A DNA stretch of 64,000 bases, taken from contig JAJRPF010000045.1 in the NCBI GenBank assembly GCA_024280885.1, forward strand, positions 124,001-188,000, given 5' to 3'. This DNA is from Planctomycetota bacterium. GTDB taxonomy: Bacteria > Planctomycetota > JAJSAM01 > JAJVHW01. The position numbers and the translations under genes were made by a program. Below are positions 43,034 to 52,619 of this stretch, one piece after another (positions within the stretch are counted from its first letter, which is position 1; every line of letters begins with the position of its first letter). Under the pieces are notes generated by a model, which saw only the letters and a list, made by a program, of their open reading frames with translations, was not told the origin of the DNA and did not search any database.

Positions 43034-43399
43034 ATGACAGCTCGCCGACTTGCAGCCATCCTCGGCTTCCTCGGAGTCGCCCTCGGCGCCTTCGGTGCGC
43101 ACGGACTGAAGAGCCACCTCGCCAACGGAGATCCCGACTTCGCTGTGCGCGCCCTGGAGTGGTGGCGAACGGCGACCATCTACCACCTGGCCCACGCACT
43201 GGCGATCCTGGCCACGACAGGGTCCGACGCCGACCGCGCCCCGAGCGCAAGCGATTGGTCCTTCACCGCCGGCATCGCCATCTTCTGCGGCTCGCTCTAC
43301 GCGATGTCACTCGGCGCCCCAACGTGGTTCGGCGCGGTAACGCCCTTCGGCGGGCTCGCGCTCCTGGCTGGCTGGGCGCTGTTGTTGCGGCGGGGGTAG
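43034..43399 (+). CDS. DUF423 small membrane protein
   Basis: A 121-residue integral membrane protein with about four helices and the family pattern AAILGFLGVALGAFGAHGLK at the N terminus, TATIYHLAHALAIL in the middle and IFCGSLYAMSLGAPTWFGAV, PFGGLALLAGW near the end. This is the YgdD/DUF423 family, whose function is unknown. It follows the xer gene by 23 bases and is probably cotranscribed with it. Confidence 0.9.
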   Translation: MTARRLAAILGFLGVALGAFGAHGLKSHLANGDPDFAVRALEWWRTATIYHLAHALAILATTGSDADRAPSASDWSFTAGIAIFCGSLYAMSLGAPTWFGAVTPFGGLALLAGWALLLRRG

Positions 43400-43461
43400 G
43401 TTGCCGGAGCGTGGTCGATATCGGCTGCGCGTAGACGGAAGTCGGTGGAAAGACGGGGCGC

Positions 43462-46400
43462 TCAGCGCGGATCGAGGTCGAGTTCGAGCCGCTGATCGGG
43501 CGACTCGATCGTCACCGTCTGCTTGGCGGTCTTCGACGCAGCGCCCATGACACGCAACTGAATCTCGTACGTGCCGGGTAGGAGTCCCGTCACCACGAGC
43601 GGCGCGTCGTCGCTCACCCGACTCGTCCGAGAGTGCTTGAACCCGCCGGGAGAGGCCCACGTCGCGCGCAGCAGCGCCCCTTCGCGCACCGATTGCGCAC
43701 GCACGTCGTCGTCGGTAATCCGAACGGCAACAGACGCGCCCTCCGTCAGATCGAGATCGATCACTCCCCCGCCTCCGTCGGGCAACTCCACATCGCGCAG
43801 GACCACCGGTGCGTAGCGGGACCGCAGGTCCACCCACAGCGTGAACGTGCCGATCGGGTGCCCACCGATCCGGAGTTCATGGCCGTTGCGCGTCGCGAGC
43901 TTCATATCGACCGGCTCTCCCAACTCCTCGGTCGCGAAGAACACGACGGGGAGCGTTGCCGGAAGGGCATCGACCTGCGCGTCGCCCGGAATGCGCAGTG
44001 TCGTCACCCCTCCTCTCGCGAGCCGCAGGACGACGCCGCTCTCGGTGCCCGAAACCGTCGCGCTGCCGTACTCCGAGTCCGTGGGATACGTCGGGTGTAG
44101 GACGCGCAGTGTCGTCGCCTGTCCGTCCGGGATCGTCACGGAGAAATGGCCGTCCGGCGTGAGGACGATGCCGTTGCCCGGACGCCCCGGTTTGGCGCCG
44201 CGCCGTGTGCCGTTTGCCTCGACGAAGAGCGCGAACTCCCCGTCCATCGGGACGCCGTCGGGGAATTCGATGTGGCCTGTCACGGTCACGGTCTCCGTCA
44301 CCTGGAGAACGCACACCGGCGAGATGATCCCAGGTGCGATGTCCACGGGCTCGCTCGCGATGGACGCCTCGGTCGCGAGCAGGCGATAACGCCCCGCGAG
44401 AAGACCACGCACTTCGACGGAGCCGTCGCCCCGCGCGCGCAGTCCCATGAGCCGGACGGCTCGAACGTATCGCGACGTGTCCAGCCGCTTCCACTTCTTC
44501 GTGCCAGCCTCGAACACCTGAAGTTCCAGTGCGGTCATGCGGGCCGGGTCGGCAATCACGCGCCCACGAAAGACGGCTCCGGTGCGGAGGTTCAGCGTAA
44601 CCGGCTCCATCGCACCTGACGCGGAGCGGCGTGCCGTCGCACGCGCTTCCTGGAATCCGTAAGCCCGCGCCACGACGAGCACGGCGTTGTTCATCTCCCC
44701 TCGAACGCGGACGCGAACGACTCCGGTCGCGGGGTCTTCCACGGCACCGAAGGCGCGCGCCCCCGCGGTACCGATCTCGGTCAGGGTCGGAGGGATCCCG
44801 GGCTTGCCGTCGATCTGCAGGTGCAGCACCAACTCAACGACTTCGGGGAGCTTCAGCGTGACCTCCGCAGTTCCCGGCGCGATCCGAACGAGCCCGGAGA
44901 TCGGGTCCGGTCCGTGCATGTCGCGATTGAAGAGGCTGCCCCCGATCCGAAGGTCGAAACCACCGTCAGGAACGTGCTCGAGGAGCACGCTTCCCTGATC
45001 GTCGGTCTCGATACTCTGTGAGAATTCCACTCCCCACGCCTTCGTGCGGAGCCCCGCGACCGGCCGACCAGCCGAGTCGACGACGTGCAGTATCACGGGG
45101 TGCGACATCACCGGCTGGGGCGAGACGAACGCGACCGGCTGACCGGCGGCGTTCGCATCGAGCACGCACCACTGCCCCTCGGGACCGATCGCCTTCACAC
45201 CGAAGTTGTCGAGCGGGAAGTAATCAACATCGGCGACAACCTGTCCTTCCTCGACCCACGCCGTCGCGGACAGGTGCGCGGGCATGAAGGGAGCGCCGCG
45301 CTTGCGTGTGAGCCGTAGACGCGCGCCGTCCGCCGGGGGATCGGTGCCTGCGACGATCGGCCAGCGCAAACGCCGCGCGTTCGGCAGCACGACTTCGACC
45401 TCGGTCATCCCCGATTCGACCGACGCACCGCCGCCGGTGAACGCGCCAACGCGTCCGAAGTGAGGCGCCACCGCTCGTGGAGCAAGCACACGCAGGCCGA
45501 ACCCATCCTCCTCCGCGACGTCCCGGACCGTCGTCCGGCCGTCGGCGTCCGTGGGCGTCGCAAGAACAGCCGGATCGAAGTTCCCGTACGTCCCGCGCTT
45601 CCCGCTCCAGAACTGCTGGGCGAAGAACCGGATGCCGGAGACCGGCGCTCCGTCGAAATCCACCACGCGGACTCGCACGTCACGCTTCGTGAGGCGCAAC
45701 TCGATCGCGGCGACCGGTCGCCCGGCGACAACGTCCATCGCCATTGCACGCCCCGCGCCTTCCTTGTAGGCGCGCACCACGACGTCGCAGTCCGGCAGGT
45801 GATCGAAGCGCACGATGCCGACGGCGTCCGTTTCGCCGACCCCCATCAACAGGTTGTCGTACTCGCGACACACGACGCGCACCCCACGCACGGGCTGCGC
45901 CTCGTCGTCCAGGACACGCACGACGACACCGTAGGCCGGACGGAGCAGAAGAGTCGGCGCGAACGCTGTCACGCTGGCGCTCATGAGCGGCATGCGCTCG
46001 GTCGCTGCGTTCCCGGCATCGTCCCACGCTTGCACCGTGAACTGGCCGCGGAGCCCGCCTGGCTCGCGTGGGCGAAGTTCGAAGCGCCCGGCTACGTCGG
46101 CCCGGGTCTCGGTCACCGTCCCCGTGTCATCGATACAGCGCACATGCGCACCACCGGCCGGAGTGCGATCCGGACGCAGGACGAGACCGAAGATCTCCAG
46201 CTCCGTTCGCGGGTCTACTTCGTCGGCAGTCTCCGCGCCCGCGATGGCGGCAGCCGACGACGGATCGCCGGTCGACGTGACATGCTCTCGGACGGTCGGT
46301 CCGTCGCCTCGCCCGATGAGATGGATCGACGGCACGCTCTCGGGCGTGTCCGACACGAGGAACGCGGCCCCCGCGAGAAGCGCGAGCAGGAACGCCACAA

Positions 46401-47133
46401 TCGCGCCCGCGGCGATCTTCTGCGAACTGACAGCCATGAGTAGCGCTCCCCATCCACCGGCCGCGCCGGTCCTTGCCGTCGTTGCTCCGATCCGCCCAGC
46501 GCCACTCCGGCCAGCCGGTGACCTTGCCGCGCCGTCGCCGACGAGGGCGCCGTCGGCACCTGAGCCCCCCATCGCGACGGATGCGTCTGCGGCGAGAAGC
46601 GGCACGAAGGCCGACGCCCACGCGCGACGGTCTCCGCTCTCCTCGTGATCGAAGCGCTGACGGAGGAGCTCGACACCCCGCGTGACGCGGCTTCGCACCG
46701 TGCCCCCGGGAACGCCGAGTCGCACCGCGATCTCACGCGGCGGCAACTCGTCGAAGTAGCGCATCAAGAGCGTTTCGCGGTAGGGCTCCGGAAGACCGAG
46801 AACGGCCGCGACGACACGCCGGTGCACCTCTGTGCGCGCGACCGTCTCCGACGTCGCCGGGAGAGCCTCGGGCCGCGCGACGACCTGCTCCCGTCGCCTG
46901 CGCGCAACATCCCCCCGCACATGCCGCCGCGCGAGGTTGCGCACGACACCCGCGAACCACCCACGCCGCTCACGAGCCGCGTCCACGCCCCCCTGCAACG
47001 CCACGAGGAGTGCGTCCTGCACGACATCCTCGGCGATGTGCCCGTCATCAACGATGGCACGCGCCAGAGCACGCACCGAAGGCGCGAATTCGGCAAGGCG
47101 GTCGAGGTCGGTCACGGTGGGACGGTGTGTCAT
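43462..47133 (-). CDS. ECF-type sigma factor fused to a membrane anchor and large extracytoplasmic region
   Basis: One uninterrupted ORF of 1,223 residues. Residues about 15-80 are sigma region 2 (GHIAEDVVQDALLVALQGGV, then WFAGVVRNLARRHVRGD). Residues about 100-165 are sigma region 4 (LGLPEPYRETLLMRYFDELP, then REIAVRLGVPGGTVRSRVTR). A linker leads to one hydrophobic helix at about 240-260 (IAAGAIVAFLLALLAGAAFL). The remaining about 960 residues are beta-rich with repeated carboxypeptidase-regulatory-like or Ig-like units (EIFGLVLRPDRTPAGGAHVR, VVVRVLDDEAQPVRGVRVVC, ILHVVDSAGRPVAGLRTKAW). Most ECF sigmas are under 250 residues. Predicted topology puts the sigma domains inside and the repeats outside, with no separate anti-sigma gene nearby. 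Start ATG at 47133. Confidence 0.88.
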   Translation of the reverse strand: MTHRPTVTDLDRLAEFAPSVRALARAIVDDGHIAEDVVQDALLVALQGGVDAARERRGWFAGVVRNLARRHVRGDVARRRREQVVARPEALPATSETVARTEVHRRVVAAVLGLPEPYRETLLMRYFDELPPREIAVRLGVPGGTVRSRVTRGVELLRQRFDHEESGDRRAWASAFVPLLAADASVAMGGSGADGALVGDGAARSPAGRSGAGRIGATTARTGAAGGWGALLMAVSSQKIAAGAIVAFLLALLAGAAFLVSDTPESVPSIHLIGRGDGPTVREHVTSTGDPSSAAAIAGAETADEVDPRTELEIFGLVLRPDRTPAGGAHVRCIDDTGTVTETRADVAGRFELRPREPGGLRGQFTVQAWDDAGNAATERMPLMSASVTAFAPTLLLRPAYGVVVRVLDDEAQPVRGVRVVCREYDNLLMGVGETDAVGIVRFDHLPDCDVVVRAYKEGAGRAMAMDVVAGRPVAAIELRLTKRDVRVRVVDFDGAPVSGIRFFAQQFWSGKRGTYGNFDPAVLATPTDADGRTTVRDVAEEDGFGLRVLAPRAVAPHFGRVGAFTGGGASVESGMTEVEVVLPNARRLRWPIVAGTDPPADGARLRLTRKRGAPFMPAHLSATAWVEEGQVVADVDYFPLDNFGVKAIGPEGQWCVLDANAAGQPVAFVSPQPVMSHPVILHVVDSAGRPVAGLRTKAWGVEFSQSIETDDQGSVLLEHVPDGGFDLRIGGSLFNRDMHGPDPISGLVRIAPGTAEVTLKLPEVVELVLHLQIDGKPGIPPTLTEIGTAGARAFGAVEDPATGVVRVRVRGEMNNAVLVVARAYGFQEARATARRSASGAMEPVTLNLRTGAVFRGRVIADPARMTALELQVFEAGTKKWKRLDTSRYVRAVRLMGLRARGDGSVEVRGLLAGRYRLLATEASIASEPVDIAPGIISPVCVLQVTETVTVTGHIEFPDGVPMDGEFALFVEANGTRRGAKPGRPGNGIVLTPDGHFSVTIPDGQATTLRVLHPTYPTDSEYGSATVSGTESGVVLRLARGGVTTLRIPGDAQVDALPATLPVVFFATEELGEPVDMKLATRNGHELRIGGHPIGTFTLWVDLRSRYAPVVLRDVELPDGGGGVIDLDLTEGASVAVRITDDDVRAQSVREGALLRATWASPGGFKHSRTSRVSDDAPLVVTGLLPGTYEIQLRVMGAASKTAKQTVTIESPDQRLELDLDPR

Positions 47134-47390
47134 GGCTCTCTACCCACCAGTGCCACCCGCTCTGCCTGCTGCTGCGTGAAATCGAAGAAAGAGACGCCGA
47201 CGCCCTGTGTCGGGTCCGCTGCGCGCGGAAACATGATGAGGGATCGTACCCACGCGGGATCGGGATGGAGAACGGGGCCCTGTCGATGAGTCAGGGAGAG
47301 GGACGTGAGGAGGCGGGGGGGGCGGAGATGGGGACACGCGGATTGGGAATGGGGAGTGGGAGATCTGGATGGATCGCGACTCGTCGAGGG

Positions 47391-47495
47391 GTCGAAATAC
47401 CGTGCCAGGCTCAATTCCTTCGCGCGGCCACCCGGATGGACGAGGGCGAAGATCGTCGGCGCGCGCAAAAATTGAGCCAGGCACGCGATTTCGAC
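47391..47495. repeat. REP/MITE-like 105-bp palindrome
   Basis: Arms of 36 bases at 47391-47426 and 47460-47495 pair at about 30 positions and contain TGCCAGGCTCAATT and its near-complement. The shape (long imperfect hairpin in an intergenic region) resembles REP/BIME elements moved by Y1-type transposases, though none is present here. A 12-base piece of the same motif (GCCAGGCTCAAT) also occurs near 30937 in the island. Confidence 0.5.
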
Positions 47496-47554
47496 GCCGC
47501 GCACCCGGTCGGTTGATCGGGGAATTGGAGGGGGGAGGGGATCAAGAGCCCACC

Positions 47555-47627
47555 CACCACGACAGAGCCGGGAACGCGAGCGAGTGGCGGGGTTTGTGCG
47601 TCAGCACAAACCGTGACACTCGTGGTG
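47555..47627. repeat. Nested hairpin
   Basis: An outer 8-bp dyad (CACCACGA/TCGTGGTG, 47555-47562 and 47620-47627) encloses an inner perfect 9-bp hairpin GGTTTGTGC/GCACAAACC with a four-base loop at 47591-47612. It could be a repeat element or a structured RNA; no gene is associated. Confidence 0.45.
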
Positions 47628-47819
47628 AGGCGACGAGAGCGGATTCCGCCTGCGAAACCCGACTTCAAGACGAGCGCTTTCCCGCGTCGAGGTTGCAACT
47701 CGATGCGCGGTCACGAACCCCGAGCGCCGACCCGGTTGAAGCAGCCGGAGCCGCGACCAAAGCCGAACATGCGAGCGAGAGCGAGCGTGCCGACGGAGTC
47801 GGCACAGACGCAACACAGA

Positions 47820-47855
47820 TTGGACCTCCGAGCGCTCCGCGCTCGGCGTCCCAAT
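47820..47855 (-). terminator. Terminator-like hairpin of the DUF4863 gene
   Basis: It begins directly after the stop codon. On the minus strand ATTGGGAC and CCGAGCG pair with CGCTCGG and GTCCAAT around a short loop, giving about 14 paired bases with a small bulge. No T-run follows, but the position is right for transcription end. Confidence 0.6.
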
Positions 47856-48323
47856 CTACCTGTGGAATTCCACAGCCCCGCCGGGGAGGAAGTAGAGGAT
47901 CAGCATCCGGCCACCCTCGACGCGCGGACGGTGGGTGCTGCCGGGCGGGAAGACGACCCATCCGGCGGGGTTGCCGTCGAACTTCGGGTCACCGGACTGC
48001 GCGAAGCACAGGTTGATCTCGCCGTTCGTATGCGTGTGCTTCGGACCGACGACGTTCTCCATGACGACGGCATCCACCGAGAATCCGGCCGAGGCCTCGC
48101 CGGGCTTCACCGGCCGGCTGAACTGGATGCCGCCGGCCTCGCGATTGCAGAGCCAGCCGGCCTCGACGCCAGCCTCGGCCGCCGCGCGCACGGCGTTGCA
48201 GGCCTCTCCGTCAAGCGGCAATGCCGCGTTCAGGGTCGCGGCCAGTGTGGCATCGGCGGGGTCCGCGTCGGTGAGCGCGGCGAAGACGGGGTCGAGTGCG
48301 GCTGTCAGCGCTTGCGCGGCCAT
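47856..48323 (-). CDS. DUF4863 / hydroxylaminobenzoate-lyase-like protein
   Basis: A 155-residue cupin-like protein. It matches the family that includes 4-hydroxylaminobenzoate lyase of nitroaromatic breakdown: GWLCNREAGGIQFSRPVKPG, then ENVVGPKHTHTNGEINLCFA with His residues suited to metal binding, and GWVVFPPGSTHRPRVEGGRM. The ATG at 48323 has AGGAGA upstream. No other nitroaromatic genes are nearby, so the physiological substrate is open. Confidence 0.78.
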   Translation of the reverse strand: MAAQALTAALDPVFAALTDADPADATLAATLNAALPLDGEACNAVRAAAEAGVEAGWLCNREAGGIQFSRPVKPGEASAGFSVDAVVMENVVGPKHTHTNGEINLCFAQSGDPKFDGNPAGWVVFPPGSTHRPRVEGGRMLILYFLPGGAVEFHR

Positions 48324-48462
48324 GGACGTTCTCCTGTGGCATGACGATCTCTTGGTGTGCGGGTATCGTAGCTGGGAAGTCTCTGCTCCCGCTGAAGGTT
48401 CATGGTTCATCTCGCATCGCATCACACCGCATCATCCGTCTCGCATCGTAGGAGTGTCCGCC

Positions 48463-49569
48463 TTGCTTCCCCACTCACGGTCTCCGCAGTCACGCGTTCC
48501 TCCTCGACAGTTCGGACTCCGCGCGACGCTCGTCGGTTTCTCTCTGGCGCTCGTGCTCGGAACACTGCTCTCCGCGGGCAGGGCAGTGGCGCAGGACACG
48601 AAGCCGTCCGTGCCGGTCGCCGACGCTCCGGCGCTCAAGAAGCCCGTCCAGACCAAGAACTCGACGCCGGAGGAGTTCAAAGCTCTCGCGACCTACAAGC
48701 CGACACCATTCGAGATGACGGTGCGGCCGCCGATCAACGTCGGCGACGGTGTCTTCGTCGAGGGATTGCGGTATCCGTCGCCCTACAAGAGCGGGTATCC
48801 GGAGCGCAACGACGTCGTCCGCGCGCGCCTCTTCCGGGTCGAGAAGCCGCAACCTGCCGCGGTCATCGCCCTCGGCGGCTGGCGCTTCGACCCACTCATG
48901 CCCGAACTCGCGCAGAAACTCGCGAAGTCCGGCATTCAGGTCGTCCACATCGACATTCCGTTCCAGCGGCAGCGCGTTCCGAAGGGGCGGAAATCCGGAG
49001 AACTCACGCTTTCGGCCGACCTGATCCAGAACGAGAAGACGTTCATCCAGCTCGCGCTAGACGTGGATCGCATGGTCGATTGGTTGGTGCGAGAGCGGAA
49101 CGTCGACCCGAAGAAGGTCGGCGTGCTCGGGACCAGTCTCGGCGGGTTCGCGGCAGCCACGCTCTACGGAATGAAGCCCGAGCGCTTCCAGGCGACCGTC
49201 GTCCAACTGGCGGGCGCCGACGTCGCCAAGGTGCTCTTCAACGGCAACTGGCTCACCCGGCACATTCAATCCCAGTTGCGAGAGAAGGGACTGACGGAGC
49301 GGGAGGTCCGCAAGCGCATCGCGGGCATGAACCCAGGGACATGGGCGGACCCGAAGCGCAAGGAGGGCGTGCTCCTCGTCGCCGCGGAACTGGATGAGAT
49401 TGTGCCGATGTACACGGTCGAGGATCTGCAGGAGCGCTACGGCGGTGCCGAGTTGATCGTCATGCCGAAGGCCCCCCACCGCGCGGCTGAGGGCCTGCGT
49501 GCAGCACTTCCGAAGGTGCGCGAGCACTTCGAGAAGCTCCTGCTCGGGAAGACGCCGCCGACCAAGTAG
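48463..49569 (+). CDS. Secreted alpha/beta hydrolase
   Basis: A 368-residue exported hydrolase. The signal sequence (GLRATLVGFSLALVLGTLLS, cleavage near AVAQD) precedes an alpha/beta fold with AVIALGGWRFDP, the nucleophile elbow VGVLGTSLGGFAAATLYG (Ser in GTSLG), an acid candidate in LLVAAELDEIVPMYTVEDL and the His in MPKAPHRAAEGL. The likely start is the TTG at 48463, eight bases after AGGAG; a GTG at 48454 is possible. It resembles dienelactone-hydrolase and peptidase-like hydrolases; substrate unknown. Confidence 0.8.
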   Translation: MLPHSRSPQSRVPPRQFGLRATLVGFSLALVLGTLLSAGRAVAQDTKPSVPVADAPALKKPVQTKNSTPEEFKALATYKPTPFEMTVRPPINVGDGVFVEGLRYPSPYKSGYPERNDVVRARLFRVEKPQPAAVIALGGWRFDPLMPELAQKLAKSGIQVVHIDIPFQRQRVPKGRKSGELTLSADLIQNEKTFIQLALDVDRMVDWLVRERNVDPKKVGVLGTSLGGFAAATLYGMKPERFQATVVQLAGADVAKVLFNGNWLTRHIQSQLREKGLTEREVRKRIAGMNPGTWADPKRKEGVLLVAAELDEIVPMYTVEDLQERYGGAELIVMPKAPHRAAEGLRAALPKVREHFEKLLLGKTPPTK

Positions 49570-49644
49570 ACGACATTCTCGGAGTCCGCAGCGTCAGAAC
49601 GACTGGACGTCCAACGCCACCGTCAGTTCCCTACGCGCCGCCCG

Positions 49645-51039
<1,395 letters not shown>

Positions 51040-51216
51040 GATCTTGTGCTCCCGCTAGACGCTCTCCGGCGCGACGATCGCGGCGGCAACTTGGCAGATC
51101 CTTCATTCAAGTGCTTCATTGTAGCGCCGAGACATCGGTCTCCCTCGCTCACGGCGAGGGACGGCGCAACGGAATAGGAGCAGCATGGCCCAGCGACGGC
51201 GTGTGGCCAGCGTGGC

Positions 51217-52395
51217 TCAGGAAGCGTGGCCGAACGCTGCTTCCGGATCGTCCGTGAAGTGCTTCGACAACTCCGTGAGTACGATCTCGAGCAGCTCCCG
51301 TGACGCGTCCTCAAGGTCGGCATTCACGACGATCGGAACACCCTCCTGATCAGCTTCGGAGAGCAGGAAGGACTGCAACTTCCAGATCTCGTCAAACTGG
51401 TTCAGGTAGCGCTTGGCGCGCCGCGCACTCGCTTCCTTGCCCCGACCGCGAATGCGACGCTTGAGTTCCATTGGCTGCAGGACGGCGAGCATGGCCCGCA
51501 CGACAATGGCGTCCGAGTCTGCCAGGTCGGTGGCAAACGAGGGATGCGCGTGCACGCCTTCGACCACCACGGAGACGCGTTCCGTCGTCGCACGCCGGAT
51601 GACCGCCTCGGCCGCGACGGAGAGCAGTTGCGCCTGCTGCAGATACCCCTCGACGAGCGCGTCGTCGGAGCTGCGGGCGGGCTCCGGCAGAGTCTGCCAC
51701 GCCAGGAACGACGAGACATGCAGAGCCGGGGCAAGACGCTCGGGCACCATCATGCGCATCACCTCGCGCAGCATGTCAGTGGACTGCGTGCGGACGATGT
51801 CGAGGGAGTTGGCAAGCTGTGTCGCGACGGTGCTCTTGCCGGTCCCGGTCGCGCCGCCGATGAGAACGACCAGCGGACGGTCACCGTGGCGGAACTGCTC
51901 CCACACGAGGTAGCGCCGAGCGGCCTCTTCGCCGACATCGCGCTGCAGGCGTTGATGCGTCATCAACCGCACATCGGCGATCGAGACCTCCACCACACCG
52001 GCGTTCACGAGGTCAGCGTAGAGCCCGACCGAGATCTGAATCGCGGCGTCCGGGTGGACTCCGCACGCATGCAAGCTGGAACGATGCCGCCCGCGCGAGA
52101 ACGCGCGCAACTGCCCCTCCGGCAAGCGCACGAAGACCTGCGGCGTATCGGAAATGCGATTGCGATACCGCTGCGCGATTTCACCGTCGAGGTTGTCCAG
52201 GTGCGTCACGACGTGGGCGCGCAATTCGGCCACGCTGACGTCGCCGTGAGCGTCGAGCGCATCACGTACTTCCGACGCTACGCCATACGACTGATCGAAC
52301 GAAAGCCCGACCCGCTGCAGCGATCGCGTGAGGATTCCACGCAGAAACGGCACGCGTGCACCATCGCGCGAATCGATGACGTAAAGCCTAGCCAC
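51217..52395 (-). CDS. 2-phosphoglycerate-kinase-like protein with ATP-cone domain
   Basis: A 392-residue protein with an N-terminal ATP-cone-like domain (VPFLRGILTRSLQRVGLSFD, about residues 15-95) and a P-loop kinase domain starting at about residue 180 (VVLIGGATGTGKSTVATQLA, then VVVEGVHAHPSF). This layout is that of 2-phosphoglycerate kinases known for cyclic 2,3-diphosphoglycerate synthesis in archaea; bacterial members are poorly understood. It is divergent from pstS across a region with phased repeats that look like a Pho box, so it may belong to the phosphate response. The start is GTG at 52395. Confidence 0.75.
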   Translation of the reverse strand: MARLYVIDSRDGARVPFLRGILTRSLQRVGLSFDQSYGVASEVRDALDAHGDVSVAELRAHVVTHLDNLDGEIAQRYRNRISDTPQVFVRLPEGQLRAFSRGRHRSSLHACGVHPDAAIQISVGLYADLVNAGVVEVSIADVRLMTHQRLQRDVGEEAARRYLVWEQFRHGDRPLVVLIGGATGTGKSTVATQLANSLDIVRTQSTDMLREVMRMMVPERLAPALHVSSFLAWQTLPEPARSSDDALVEGYLQQAQLLSVAAEAVIRRATTERVSVVVEGVHAHPSFATDLADSDAIVVRAMLAVLQPMELKRRIRGRGKEASARRAKRYLNQFDEIWKLQSFLLSEADQEGVPIVVNADLEDASRELLEIVLTELSKHFTDDPEAAFGHAS

Positions 52396-52448
52396 AACGC
52401 CACTTCCGACACATGGAAGAGATACGAAGAGCGGCCGATCTGAGCGTT

Positions 52449-52481
52449 GTGTTCAGCATGTGTGAAGACAGTGTAAAGACC
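52449..52481 (+). promoter_or_regulatory. Three phased 11-bp repeats, candidate Pho box
   Basis: GTGTTCAGCAT, GTGTGAAGACA and GTGTAAAGACC follow one another with exactly 11-bp period. PhoB-type response regulators bind tandem 11-bp repeats upstream of pst genes, so position and period fit. The repeat core differs from the E. coli consensus. It lies between the divergent kinase-like gene (start 52395) and pstS (start 52620) and could serve both. No phoB/phoR is in the window. Confidence 0.6.
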
Positions 52482-52619
52482 GCCGCGGAAACGTGCGCAA
52501 GCGGATCGAGCGCATACGTTCTGCCCATCGAGTACGCGCGCTCCCAAGTCTGGGGGCGGCGGCACGACGTCTCGGGACTCCACGACGGAACACCCCGATC
52601 GAAGAGAGGTATGGACCCC

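Larger units (their letters stand above)
47134..47819. other. Palindrome-rich intergenic region
   Basis: No gene is convincing here. The stretch upstream of the sigma-fusion gene contains purine runs (for example around 47525-47540) and two strong palindromes listed separately. The promoter of the sigma gene should lie in it but both boxes could not be found together. Confidence 0.5.

Noticed and set aside
47229..47540. Possible small gene in the purine-rich spacer
   Set aside because: ORFs here pass straight through the palindrome and G-runs and show no start signal or domain.
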